Shown piece after piece: positions 1 through 6,289 of a stretch of DNA of 12,266 nt. How positions within the stretch are numbered: the first letter of the stretch is position 1; each line of letters starts with the position of its first letter. The DNA is from Alphaproteobacteria bacterium. Lineage in GTDB: Bacteria; Pseudomonadota; Alphaproteobacteria; Puniceispirillales; UBA1172. The notes under the pieces are model-generated. The model had not been told where the DNA came from, ran no database searches, and saw nothing but the letters and a program-made list of their open reading frames with translations. The stretch spans positions 2,817 to 15,082 of the forward strand of contig JAGWAQ010000033.1 of NCBI GenBank assembly GCA_021296375.1, written 5' to 3'. A program made the position numbers and the translations under genes.

Positions 1-474
1 GGGGTTCTTCATCGCCAGCGACAAGGCGCCATGCCCCCCCATGGAATGCCCCGTGATGCCGCAACGATCATGGTCAATATCCGCATGGGCGGCCACCACT
101 TGCGGCAATTCTTCCGTGATGTAACGGTCCATCTGGTAATGCGGCGCCCATGGCGCTTGCGTTGCCGTCATGTAATACCCGGCGCCCTTGCCGAGCGAAA
201 ACGCCTCATCATCAGCGACATTATCCCCGCGGGGGGAAGTGTCAGGGAACACCAGCACCAGCCCGGCCTGCGCCGCAAAGGCTTGCGCGCCGGCTTTGGT
301 GGCGGCGTTTTCCCAGGTGCAGGTCAGCCCCGACAGGTAATAAAGGCACGGGAACGGCCCTTCCCCCGGGGGGATGAAAATCGCCAGTTCCATCGGCGTT
401 GATGTCACCGTGCTGTCGTGGCGGATAACGAGATGACGCCCCCCGTGGAGGGCGTTCTCTGCGATGATGTCCAT
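1..474 (-). CDS. fghA: S-formylglutathione hydrolase, N-terminal part (cut by window edge)
   Basis: Hydrolyses S-formylglutathione to formate and glutathione, the second step of glutathione-dependent formaldehyde oxidation in the cytoplasm. The frame stays open from the ATG at 474-472 to the window edge, giving 158 residues of a protein that is usually about 280. Visible esterase-D family marks are YYLSGLTCTWEN near residues 45-56, KAGAQ at 60-64, FPDTSPRGDN at 76-85, and the nucleophile elbow GHSMGG at 142-147, with Ser144 as the expected catalytic serine. The Asp and His of the triad lie beyond the edge. The start is supported by an AAAGGAAA ribosome site just upstream and by the usual family N-terminus length. 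It lies 23 bp after adhC on the same strand, so the two are very likely cotranscribed. Identification is by motif recognition, with no strong alternative. Confidence 0.93.
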   Translation of the reverse strand, partial: MDIIAENALHGGRHLVIRHDSTVTSTPMELAIFIPPGEGPFPCLYYLSGLTCTWENAATKAGAQAFAAQAGLVLVFPDTSPRGDNVADDEAFSLGKGAGYYMTATQAPWAPHYQMDRYITEELPQVVAAHADIDHDRCGITGHSMGGHGALSLAMKNP

Positions 475-497
475 TTGCGTTTCCTTTTAACCCAGGC

Positions 498-1607
498 TTA
501 GTAGATCACCACAGAGCGGATGCTTTCGCCACTGTGCATAAGATCAAAGCCTTTGTTGATGTCTTCAAGCGGCATGGTGTGGGTGATCATCGGGTCGATA
601 TCAATTTTCCCTTCCATGTACCAGTCGACAATTTTTGGCACATCGGTCCGCCCGCGGGCGCCACCAAAGGCGGTGCCGCGCCAGCTGCGCCCCGTGACAA
701 GCTGGAACGGACGGGTGGAAATTTCCTGCCCGGCGCCCGCCACGCCAATGATGATGCTTTCACCCCAGCCCTTGTGGCAGCATTCCAGCGCTTGCCGCAT
801 GACATTGGTGTTGCCGATGCACTCAAAACTGTAATCCGCGCCGCCGCCGGTCAGCTCCACCAGATGCGCCACCAGGTCATCCCCGACTTCAGATGGATTG
901 ACGAAATGGGTCATGCCGATTTTCTCGCCCCAGGCTTTCTTGTCGTTATTGAGGTCAACGCCGACGATCTTGTTGGCGCCGATCATCCGCAGCCCCTGGA
1001 TGACGTTAAGGCCGATGCCGCCAAGGCCAAACACCACGGCGTTGCACCCCGGCTCGGCTTTGGCGGTGTTGATCACCGCGCCGATGCCCGTGGTGACGCC
1101 GCAACCGATATAGCAAACCTTGTCGAACGGCGCCTCGGGGTTGATCTTGGCGAGGGCGATTTCCGGCAGGACGGAATGATTGGCGAAAGTCGACGTCCCC
1201 ATGTAAAGGAAGATCGGCTGACCATCGAGGGAAAACCGCGAGGTGCCATCAGGCATCAGCCCCTGACCCTGGGTGGTGCGGATCGCCTGGCAGAGATTTG
1301 TTTTCGGGTGCAGGCAGTAATCGCATTCCCGGCATTCCGGGGTATAAAGAGGGATGACGTGATCACCCTTTTTCAGCGACGTTACCCCCGCGCCGACATC
1401 AACCACCACCCCGGCGCCTTCATGGCCGAGGATAGCGGGGAAAATGCCTTCAGGATCAGCGCCAGAACGGGTGAATTCATCAGTATGACAAATGCCCGTG
1501 GCCTTCATTTCCACCAGCACCTCACCGGCTTTCGGGCCTTCGAGATCAACCTCAACGATTTCAAGCGGTTTGCCTGCTTCAAAAGCAACAGCAGCACGGG
1601 TTTTCAT
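498..1607 (-). CDS. frmA: S-(hydroxymethyl)glutathione dehydrogenase / class III alcohol dehydrogenase
   Basis: Oxidises S-hydroxymethylglutathione, formed from formaldehyde and glutathione, to S-formylglutathione with NAD+; the gene is also called adhC or flhA. The protein has 369 residues, the normal length for the family. Catalytic zinc ligands are visible as Cys40 (GICHTD), His62 (GHEGAG) and Cys169 (YIGCGVTTG). The structural zinc lobe has Cys92, Cys95, Cys98 and Cys106. The Rossmann motif GLGGIG is at 194-199, with Asp218 in VGVD placed to choose NAD+. The stretch TTQGQGLMPDGTSRF at 111-125 is typical of the class III glutathione-dependent group. The start ATG at 1607-1605 has an AAAGGAT ribosome site at a normal distance. 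It heads a two-gene unit with fghA. I could not define a clear sigma-70 promoter upstream. Confidence 0.96.
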   Translation of the reverse strand: MKTRAAVAFEAGKPLEIVEVDLEGPKAGEVLVEMKATGICHTDEFTRSGADPEGIFPAILGHEGAGVVVDVGAGVTSLKKGDHVIPLYTPECRECDYCLHPKTNLCQAIRTTQGQGLMPDGTSRFSLDGQPIFLYMGTSTFANHSVLPEIALAKINPEAPFDKVCYIGCGVTTGIGAVINTAKAEPGCNAVVFGLGGIGLNVIQGLRMIGANKIVGVDLNNDKKAWGEKIGMTHFVNPSEVGDDLVAHLVELTGGGADYSFECIGNTNVMRQALECCHKGWGESIIIGVAGAGQEISTRPFQLVTGRSWRGTAFGGARGRTDVPKIVDWYMEGKIDIDPMITHTMPLEDINKGFDLMHSGESIRSVVIY

Positions 1608-1695
1608 GGCAAGATCCTTTCTGTCTTTTATTCACATATCATCCCCAAGCCTGACACGGCTGAAGGCGTTGGGCCAGCATTTTTTGCCGTAAATA

Positions 1696-1779
1696 CCAGC
1701 AGGGTCAGGCCAGCAGGGCCAGGCCAGCAGTATTAACCCAGCAGAATTAATCCGGCAGAATTAATCCAGCAGAATTAAT
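1696..1779. repeat. Six-copy 14-bp tandem repeat (CCAGCAG-NNTTAAT type)
   Basis: Six exactly adjacent 14-bp units start at 1696, 1710, 1724, 1738, 1752 and 1766. The first half is CCAGCAG in five units and CCGGCAG in the fifth. The second half falls into two classes: GGTCAGG/GGCCAGG in units 1-2, and TATTAAC or AATTAAT in units 3-6. Units 4 and 6 are identical. Unit 6 contains the TAA stop of the minus-strand dehalogenase gene (1777-1775), so the array begins at that stop and runs into the adhC leader region. The period is not a multiple of 3 and no gene covers it. Array and register are read directly; function is unknown. Confidence 0.9.
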
Positions 1780-2650
1780 ATTGTGACGCAAAAAACGCCT
1801 TCAGCTCCCTGATCGTGCCTTGGGGGTCCTCTTCGGGAATAAAATGGCCTGTTTCCATGGCCCGCCCCGTGACCGGCGCAACGGTGTAATTCTGCCACAG
1901 CGCAAGCGGTTCAAACAGCCGCCCCACGACACCTTTTGCCCCCCACAGCACATGGATGGGGATGTCGAGCTTGGCGTCGCGATCGGCGCGATCATGGTCA
2001 AGGTCAATGGTGGCGGAGGCGCGGTAATCCTCGCAACAGGCGTGGATGCGCGCCGGGTCATCAAACGCCTTCAGGTAGGCTTCCTCGGCGTCGCCGAACT
2101 CATGCCCCCCCGACCATTTCTGCAAGCAGGCGTCCATCCATTTGCGGGGGTCTTCCCTGATCATCCGTTCCGGCAGGTCATAGGGCTGGATCAGGAAAAA
2201 CCAGTGGAAATAGGCGGTCGCAAATTCCATGCCCGTGCCTTCATACATATCGAGCGTCGGGGCGATATCCAAAACGCTCATCGCCTTGACGCGCTGGCGG
2301 TGATCACGCGCCAGGCGGTGGGCGACGCGCCCGCCACGGTCATGCCCTGCCAGAAAAAACGTCTCATGGCCGAGGGCCGTCATCAGCTCCGCCATGTCCT
2401 TGGCCATCATGCGTTTGGAATAATTGAAATGATCAGGGTCACTTTCAACCAGCAAACTGTCGCCATAACCGCGCAGATCAGCGATGATCAACTGGTAATC
2501 CTGCGCCAGTTCATGGGCGCATTTATGCCACATGACATGAGTCTGGGGATTGCCGTGAAGCAGCAAAAGCGGGGGGCCTTCGCCGCCAATACGACAGAAG
2601 ATCCGGCCATCCGTCACTTCGACAAATTTTTCCGCAAAACCTTCAAACAT
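1775..2650 (-). CDS. Haloacetate (fluoroacetate) dehalogenase-type alpha/beta hydrolase
   Basis: Predicted to replace the halogen of a 2-haloacetate with hydroxyl, giving glycolate and halide, through an aspartyl ester intermediate (EC 3.8.1.3 type). From the MFEGF start the protein has 291 residues, like known fluoroacetate dehalogenases. Visible residues match that family: nucleophile Asp104 in GHDRGGR, carboxylate-binding Arg105 and Arg108, second acid Asp128 in VLDIAPT, halide pocket His149-Trp150 and Tyr209 (CCEDYRA), and catalytic His269 in TGHF. The two arginines and the His-Trp pair argue against a plain epoxide hydrolase. One oddity is HGNP with Asn34, where the characterised enzymes I recall have Phe. 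The ATG at 2650-2648 is chosen because MFEGF is the family N-terminus and a GAGG ribosome site sits five bases upstream; an in-frame ATG 19 codons earlier lacks both. It is divergent from acuI. Substrate is inferred. Confidence 0.85.
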   Translation of the reverse strand: MFEGFAEKFVEVTDGRIFCRIGGEGPPLLLLHGNPQTHVMWHKCAHELAQDYQLIIADLRGYGDSLLVESDPDHFNYSKRMMAKDMAELMTALGHETFFLAGHDRGGRVAHRLARDHRQRVKAMSVLDIAPTLDMYEGTGMEFATAYFHWFFLIQPYDLPERMIREDPRKWMDACLQKWSGGHEFGDAEEAYLKAFDDPARIHACCEDYRASATIDLDHDRADRDAKLDIPIHVLWGAKGVVGRLFEPLALWQNYTVAPVTGRAMETGHFIPEEDPQGTIRELKAFFASQY

Positions 2651-2805
2651 GGTGACCTCGTTTTCGTTGTTGTCATGAGGCGGGACCCAAACCCGCCCCG
2701 TTGTCAACTGATCGGCCTGATGACCGCTGAAACCGGACGGTTTTCCCTTTAACTTTGGCCAGAAGCTGGATTAAGATCACATCTTTAATCATAAGGAGTC
2801 CCCCG
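2651..2805. promoter_or_regulatory. Divergent control region between dehalogenase gene and acuI operon
   Basis: This 155-bp gap between divergent starts must hold promoters for both units unless transcription enters from elsewhere. For acuI, a weak sigma-70-like pair can be proposed: TTAACT at 2749-2754 and TAAGAT at 2772-2777 with a 17-bp spacer, each matching four of six consensus bases. The proposed -10 lies inside an inverted repeat listed separately. A second short palindrome, CCAG-AAG-CTGG, is at 2759-2769. A 6-bp stem, GGCGGG/CCCGCC around a 7-base loop, is at 2679-2697 and would lie in the dehalogenase leader. No promoter for the dehalogenase is clear. Confidence 0.4.
2769..2790. promoter_or_regulatory. 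Imperfect inverted repeat upstream of acuI, candidate operator
   Basis: GATTAAGAT at 2769-2777 and ATCTTTAATC at 2781-2790 are inverted complements, apart from one extra T, around a CAC centre. The repeat overlaps the proposed -10 of the acuI promoter and ends two bases before the AAGGAG ribosome site at 2793-2798. A repressor could bind here, or the RNA could fold and shield the ribosome site. The symmetry is read directly; the role is a guess. Confidence 0.35.
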
Positions 2806-3813
2806 ATGTCTTTTCGCGCCCTGAAAGTCACCCAGAACGATGACGGTTCCATTACAGGCGATGTTGCGCAGATCAATGATGCGGATTTGCCCGAAGGCGG
2901 CGAGGTGCTGGTGGATGTTGACTACTCCAACCTCAATTACAAGGACGGCTTGTGCATGACCGGCGGCGGGCGACTGGTGCGGGATTACCCCCATATCCCC
3001 GGCGTTGATATGGTGGGCACCGTGGCGGAATCCTCCGACGATCGGTACACCCCCGGCGACAAGGTCGTGGTCACCGGCTGGCGCTATGGCGAGATTTGGT
3101 GGGGCGGTTACGCCCAGCGCACCCGAGTCAAGGCCGATTGGTGCGTGCCCCTGGCGGAAGGCTTGACCCCCCGCCAGGCGATGAGCCTCGGGACCGCCGG
3201 GCTGACCGCCACATTGGCGATCATGGCGCTGGAAAACCATGGCCTGACCCCGGACAAGGGTCCGGGCAAGGGTGATGTGCTGGTGACCGGCGCGGCGGGC
3301 GGTGTTGGTTCGATCGCGGTGGCGATGCTGGCCCATCGCGGCTATAGCGTGGCCGCCGTCACCGGCCGTCCTGAAACCGCCGAATACCTGACAAGCCTTG
3401 GGGCCAGCAAGATCGTCCCGCGGGAAGAGTTGGCGGAAGCCACCACCCGCCCCATGGAAAGCGCGCTTTGGGCGGGCTGCATTGATAATGTTGGCGGCGC
3501 CAGCCTGTCGCGGCTGATCGGCCAGATGGATTATGGCGCCAGCGTCGCGGCGGTGGGTAACGCCAGCGGCATCAAGATTGAAACGACGGTTTTGCCGTTC
3601 CTGTTGCGTGGGGTTAACCTGCTGGGTATTGACAGTGTCATGCAACCCTACGATAACCGCATCCAGGCCTGGAAAAATGCCGCCGCATGGATGCCTTTTG
3701 ACAAGCTTGACGACGTGGTCACCGAGGCCAGGTTGGAAGACATGATGGATTACGCTCAGGCCATTCTCAAGGGACAGATCAAGGGCCGTGTGCTGGTTAA
3801 TCCAAATACCTAA
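2806..3813 (+). CDS. acuI: Acrylyl-CoA reductase, AcuI/YhdH family
   Basis: Predicted NADPH-dependent reduction of acryloyl-CoA to propionyl-CoA. This detoxifies acrylate-derived CoA ester and feeds DMSP carbon to propionate metabolism. The 335-residue protein is a zinc-free medium-chain reductase of normal length. Family marks are SNLNYKDGL at 41-49, the nucleotide-binding loop TGAAGGVG at 161-168, TGRPE at 186-190 (where YhdH-type enzymes hold the NADPH phosphate), DNVGG at 227-231, and LLGIDSVM at 272-279. The start is the ATG at 2806, preceded by AAGGAG with seven bases between; in-frame upstream codons lack such a site. It is first in the plus-strand run, 29 bp before the dmdA-like gene. 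In Ruegeria pomeroyi acuI is cotranscribed with dmdA, in the opposite order. A general YhdH-like quinone or 2-haloacrylate reductase is the main alternative, given the dehalogenase next door. Confidence 0.85.
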   Translation: MSFRALKVTQNDDGSITGDVAQINDADLPEGGEVLVDVDYSNLNYKDGLCMTGGGRLVRDYPHIPGVDMVGTVAESSDDRYTPGDKVVVTGWRYGEIWWGGYAQRTRVKADWCVPLAEGLTPRQAMSLGTAGLTATLAIMALENHGLTPDKGPGKGDVLVTGAAGGVGSIAVAMLAHRGYSVAAVTGRPETAEYLTSLGASKIVPREELAEATTRPMESALWAGCIDNVGGASLSRLIGQMDYGASVAAVGNASGIKIETTVLPFLLRGVNLLGIDSVMQPYDNRIQAWKNAAAWMPFDKLDDVVTEARLEDMMDYAQAILKGQIKGRVLVNPNT

Positions 3814-3842
3814 TTCACCCCGTTTGATAAGGACATCTTTTT

Positions 3843-4964
3843 ATGAGTCAGAGTTTTGGTATCGCCCTTGGTCCGCGCATCCGCAAATCGCCGTTTTTCA
3901 ACAGCACCGTTAAGGCGGGGGTTTCGCATTTCACCACCTATAACCACATGTATATGCCGGTATCCTATGGTGATCTGGCGGCGGAATACGACCGCCTGAT
4001 CAATGGCGTTGCGATGTGGGATGTGGCGGCGGAACGTCAGGTCTGCATGAAAGGCCCTGACGCCATCGAACTGGCGCGGCTCATCACCCCCCGCAATCTC
4101 GACAAGCTGGTTTATGGCATGGGCCGTTACATCCCCATGTGCAACAGCCGCGGCACCTTGATCAATGATCCGGTTCTGCAAAAAATCTCTGAAGACGAGG
4201 GGTGGATTTCCATCGCCGATAGCGACATGAAATTCTGGTGCGAGGCGCTGGCCGTCGGCAAGGGGATGAACGTCACCGTCACTGAACCTGACGCCTCGCC
4301 GCTGGCGGTTCAGGGGCCGAAAGCGGTCGATCTGATCAGCGATGTGATGGGCGACTGGGTCCGTGAGCTGAAGTATTTCGGCTTCAAGCAAACCGAGCTG
4401 AACGGCATTCCGCTTCTGGTGGCGCGTTCGGGCTGGAGCAAGCAAGGGGGGTATGAGCTCTACCTGCTGGATGGCGCCAAGGGTGACCAGCTCTGGGATA
4501 GTATTGCCGAAGCTGGCGAGGCTTACGGCATTGGCCCCGGCGCCCCGAATTACATTGAACGCGTTGAAAGCGGGCTGATCTCTGTTAACGCTGACACTGA
4601 TGATGACGCCAACCCGTTTGAAATGGGGATGGGCAAATTCATCGATCTTGATCAGGATGTTGATTACGTCGGCAAGGCGGCGCTCAAGCAGATTGCCGCC
4701 GACGGGCCCGCGCGCAAATTCTGCGGCGTTGTCATGGATGGCGACAAGCTGGCTTCCACCAATGCCCACCGCTGGGATATTGAACAAAACGGCCGTTATG
4801 TTGGTTTTGCCTCTGCCGCCGCCTATTCCCCGCGTCTTGACCAGAACATCGCCGTTGCGTTGATCACCACGGAGGCGGCGGAAAGCGGGGCGGAAATGCA
4901 GGTGATGACCGATCATGGCGTGCGCAATGCCGTCGCGACATCATTGCCGTTCGGGAAGAAATAA
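3843..4964 (+). CDS. dmdA: DMSP demethylase-like GcvT-fold methyltransferase
   Basis: Probable tetrahydrofolate-dependent demethylase. If a true DmdA, it moves a methyl group from DMSP to tetrahydrofolate, giving 3-methylmercaptopropionate. The 373-residue length fits DmdA. Shared marks include MWDVAAERQV at 58-67, WISIADSD at 121-128, LAVQGPK at 154-160 and ARSGWSKQGGYELY at 194-207; the last is close to what I recall of Pelagibacter DmdA. The N-terminal segment YNHMYMPVSYGD at 33-44 differs from the YNxMLLPxxF pattern of characterised DmdA. It looks more like a widespread alphaproteobacterial GcvT-like group whose substrate is not settled. The ATG at 3843 has AAGGA at 3829-3833. The neighbours acuI and a DmdB-like ligase favour sulfur-compound use. 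Confidence is high for the fold and moderate for DMSP as substrate. Confidence 0.68.
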   Translation: MSQSFGIALGPRIRKSPFFNSTVKAGVSHFTTYNHMYMPVSYGDLAAEYDRLINGVAMWDVAAERQVCMKGPDAIELARLITPRNLDKLVYGMGRYIPMCNSRGTLINDPVLQKISEDEGWISIADSDMKFWCEALAVGKGMNVTVTEPDASPLAVQGPKAVDLISDVMGDWVRELKYFGFKQTELNGIPLLVARSGWSKQGGYELYLLDGAKGDQLWDSIAEAGEAYGIGPGAPNYIERVESGLISVNADTDDDANPFEMGMGKFIDLDQDVDYVGKAALKQIAADGPARKFCGVVMDGDKLASTNAHRWDIEQNGRYVGFASAAAYSPRLDQNIAVALITTEAAESGAEMQVMTDHGVRNAVATSLPFGKK

Positions 4965-4991
4965 CGCCACAACAGAGAAAGCGACCTTTCG

Positions 4992-6287
4992 ATGAGCGAT
5001 TATAAATTTGACACCCTGAGTCTTCATGCCGGCCACAACCCTGATGAACGTCATGGCTCCCGCGCTGTGCCGATCCACCAGACCACGTCCTATATGTTTG
5101 ACTCCACTGAACACGCCGCGGCGCTGTATAATATGGAAGTCGGTGGTCATGTCTATTCGCGACTCACCAACCCCACCGTGGCGGTGCTGGAACAACGCAT
5201 CGCCGCGCTTGATGGCGGGGTGGCCGCGGTGGCGGTGTCTTCCGGCATGGCGGCCTTGTTCCTGACGGTCACCGCGCTGTGTTCCGCCGGTGATCACGTT
5301 GTCGCCTCATCGCAAATGTATGGCGCCAACATCAACCTGTTCCAGCATACATTGAGCCGCTTCAACATCACCGCCAGCTTTGTCAAGCCCAATGACCCTG
5401 ACGCCATTCGGGCGGCGATCCAGCCGAACACCAAAATGATCTTTGGTGAGGTCATCGGCAACCCCGGGCTGGATGTCATGGATGTCCCCAAAGTGGCGGA
5501 AATCGCCCATGCCGCGGGAATCCCCCTTGTTATTGACGCGACCTTCAACACCCCTTACCTGATGAAACCGATTGAGCATGGCGCCAATATCCTTATTCAT
5601 TCCCTGACGAAATGGATGGGGGGGCATGGCGTCGCGCTCGGTGGCGGCATTATTGATGGCGGCAATTTCGACTGGGGGCAGAACGACAAGTTCCCGACCC
5701 TGACAAAACCGCATTTTTCCTTCCAGAACGTCAATCTGTGGGAAGAATTTGGCCCCATGGCCTTTTCCGCCCGTGTCCGCAGCGAAGGCATGTATAACAT
5801 CGGCCCCAGCCTGTCGCCGATGAACGCCTTCCATCTTCTGCAAGGGATTGAGACCCTCGGCCTTCGGATGGAGCGCCATATGTCCAACGCCCTCAAGCTG
5901 ATCGATTACCTGAAATCCCATGATCAGGTGTCCTGGATCAAGCACGCGTCGCTTACCGACCACCCTGACCACGATGTCGCCAGCCGGTTGTTGCCAAAAG
6001 GCGCCGGATCGGTGATCGCCGTCGGCATCAAGGGCGGGCGTGACGCCGGACGGGCCTTTATTGAAAGTGTTGAGCTGGCTTCTCACCTTGCCAATGTCGG
6101 AGACGCCAAGACGCTGGTCATCCACCCCGGCAGCACCACCCATTCCCACCTTGACGAAGCGGCGATGGCGGCAACGGGGCTGACCGATGATCTGGTGCGG
6201 ATTTCCGTCGGGCTTGAGGACATCAACGATATTATCGCTGATTTTGACCGTGGCCTGAAGGCGGCGGCGCGCGCGGTGGGGGGCTGA
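4992..6287 (+). CDS. metY: O-acetylhomoserine sulfhydrylase / aminocarboxypropyltransferase
   Basis: PLP enzyme of the Cys/Met metabolism family. It joins O-acetylhomoserine with sulfide to make homocysteine, or with methanethiol to make methionine directly. The 431-residue length is typical of MetY and longer than the roughly 390-400 of MetB, MetZ or methionine gamma-lyase. Visible marks are HAGHNPD at 12-18, AVPIHQTTSY at 25-34, phosphate-binding YSRLTNPT at 55-62, SSGMAA at 83-88, Asp182 for the PLP nitrogen, Schiff-base Lys207 in SLTKWMGGHG, and HPGSTTHS at 378-385. The start at 4992 follows dmdA by 27 bp and has only a weak purine-rich ribosome site (AGAGAAAG). That gap is too short for a SAM riboswitch. 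Its place in this cluster suggests methanethiol as sulfur donor, but this is inference; ordinary homocysteine synthesis is the alternative. Confidence 0.88.
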   Translation: MSDYKFDTLSLHAGHNPDERHGSRAVPIHQTTSYMFDSTEHAAALYNMEVGGHVYSRLTNPTVAVLEQRIAALDGGVAAVAVSSGMAALFLTVTALCSAGDHVVASSQMYGANINLFQHTLSRFNITASFVKPNDPDAIRAAIQPNTKMIFGEVIGNPGLDVMDVPKVAEIAHAAGIPLVIDATFNTPYLMKPIEHGANILIHSLTKWMGGHGVALGGGIIDGGNFDWGQNDKFPTLTKPHFSFQNVNLWEEFGPMAFSARVRSEGMYNIGPSLSPMNAFHLLQGIETLGLRMERHMSNALKLIDYLKSHDQVSWIKHASLTDHPDHDVASRLLPKGAGSVIAVGIKGGRDAGRAFIESVELASHLANVGDAKTLVIHPGSTTHSHLDEAAMAATGLTDDLVRISVGLEDINDIIADFDRGLKAAARAVGG

Positions 6288-6289
6288 TC

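Noticed and set aside
534..1736. 400-codon plus-strand open frame antisense to adhC
   Set aside because: It lacks family motifs and a ribosome site and mirrors a clear adhC with complete zinc ligands. Long antisense frames are expected from the biased codon use here.
1696..1779. CRISPR array
   Set aside because: The units are directly adjacent 14-mers without spacers, far too short for CRISPR repeats.
2651..2707. N-terminal extension of the dehalogenase to the ATG at 2707
   Set aside because: The extra 19 residues have no family match and would be read through the leader hairpin; MFEGF with its GAGG site is the better start.
2755..2805. N-terminal extension of acuI to an upstream TTG at 2755
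   Set aside because: It would translate through the palindromes and the AAGGAG site that clearly serves the ATG at 2806.
3810..4916. 368-codon minus-strand open frame antisense to the dmdA-like gene
   Set aside because: No motif or ribosome site is visible, and the opposite strand encodes a full-length conserved protein with good spacing to its neighbours.
4965..4991. SAM riboswitch upstream of metY
   Set aside because: Only 27 bp separate the dmdA-like stop from the metY start, too little for a known SAM riboswitch.
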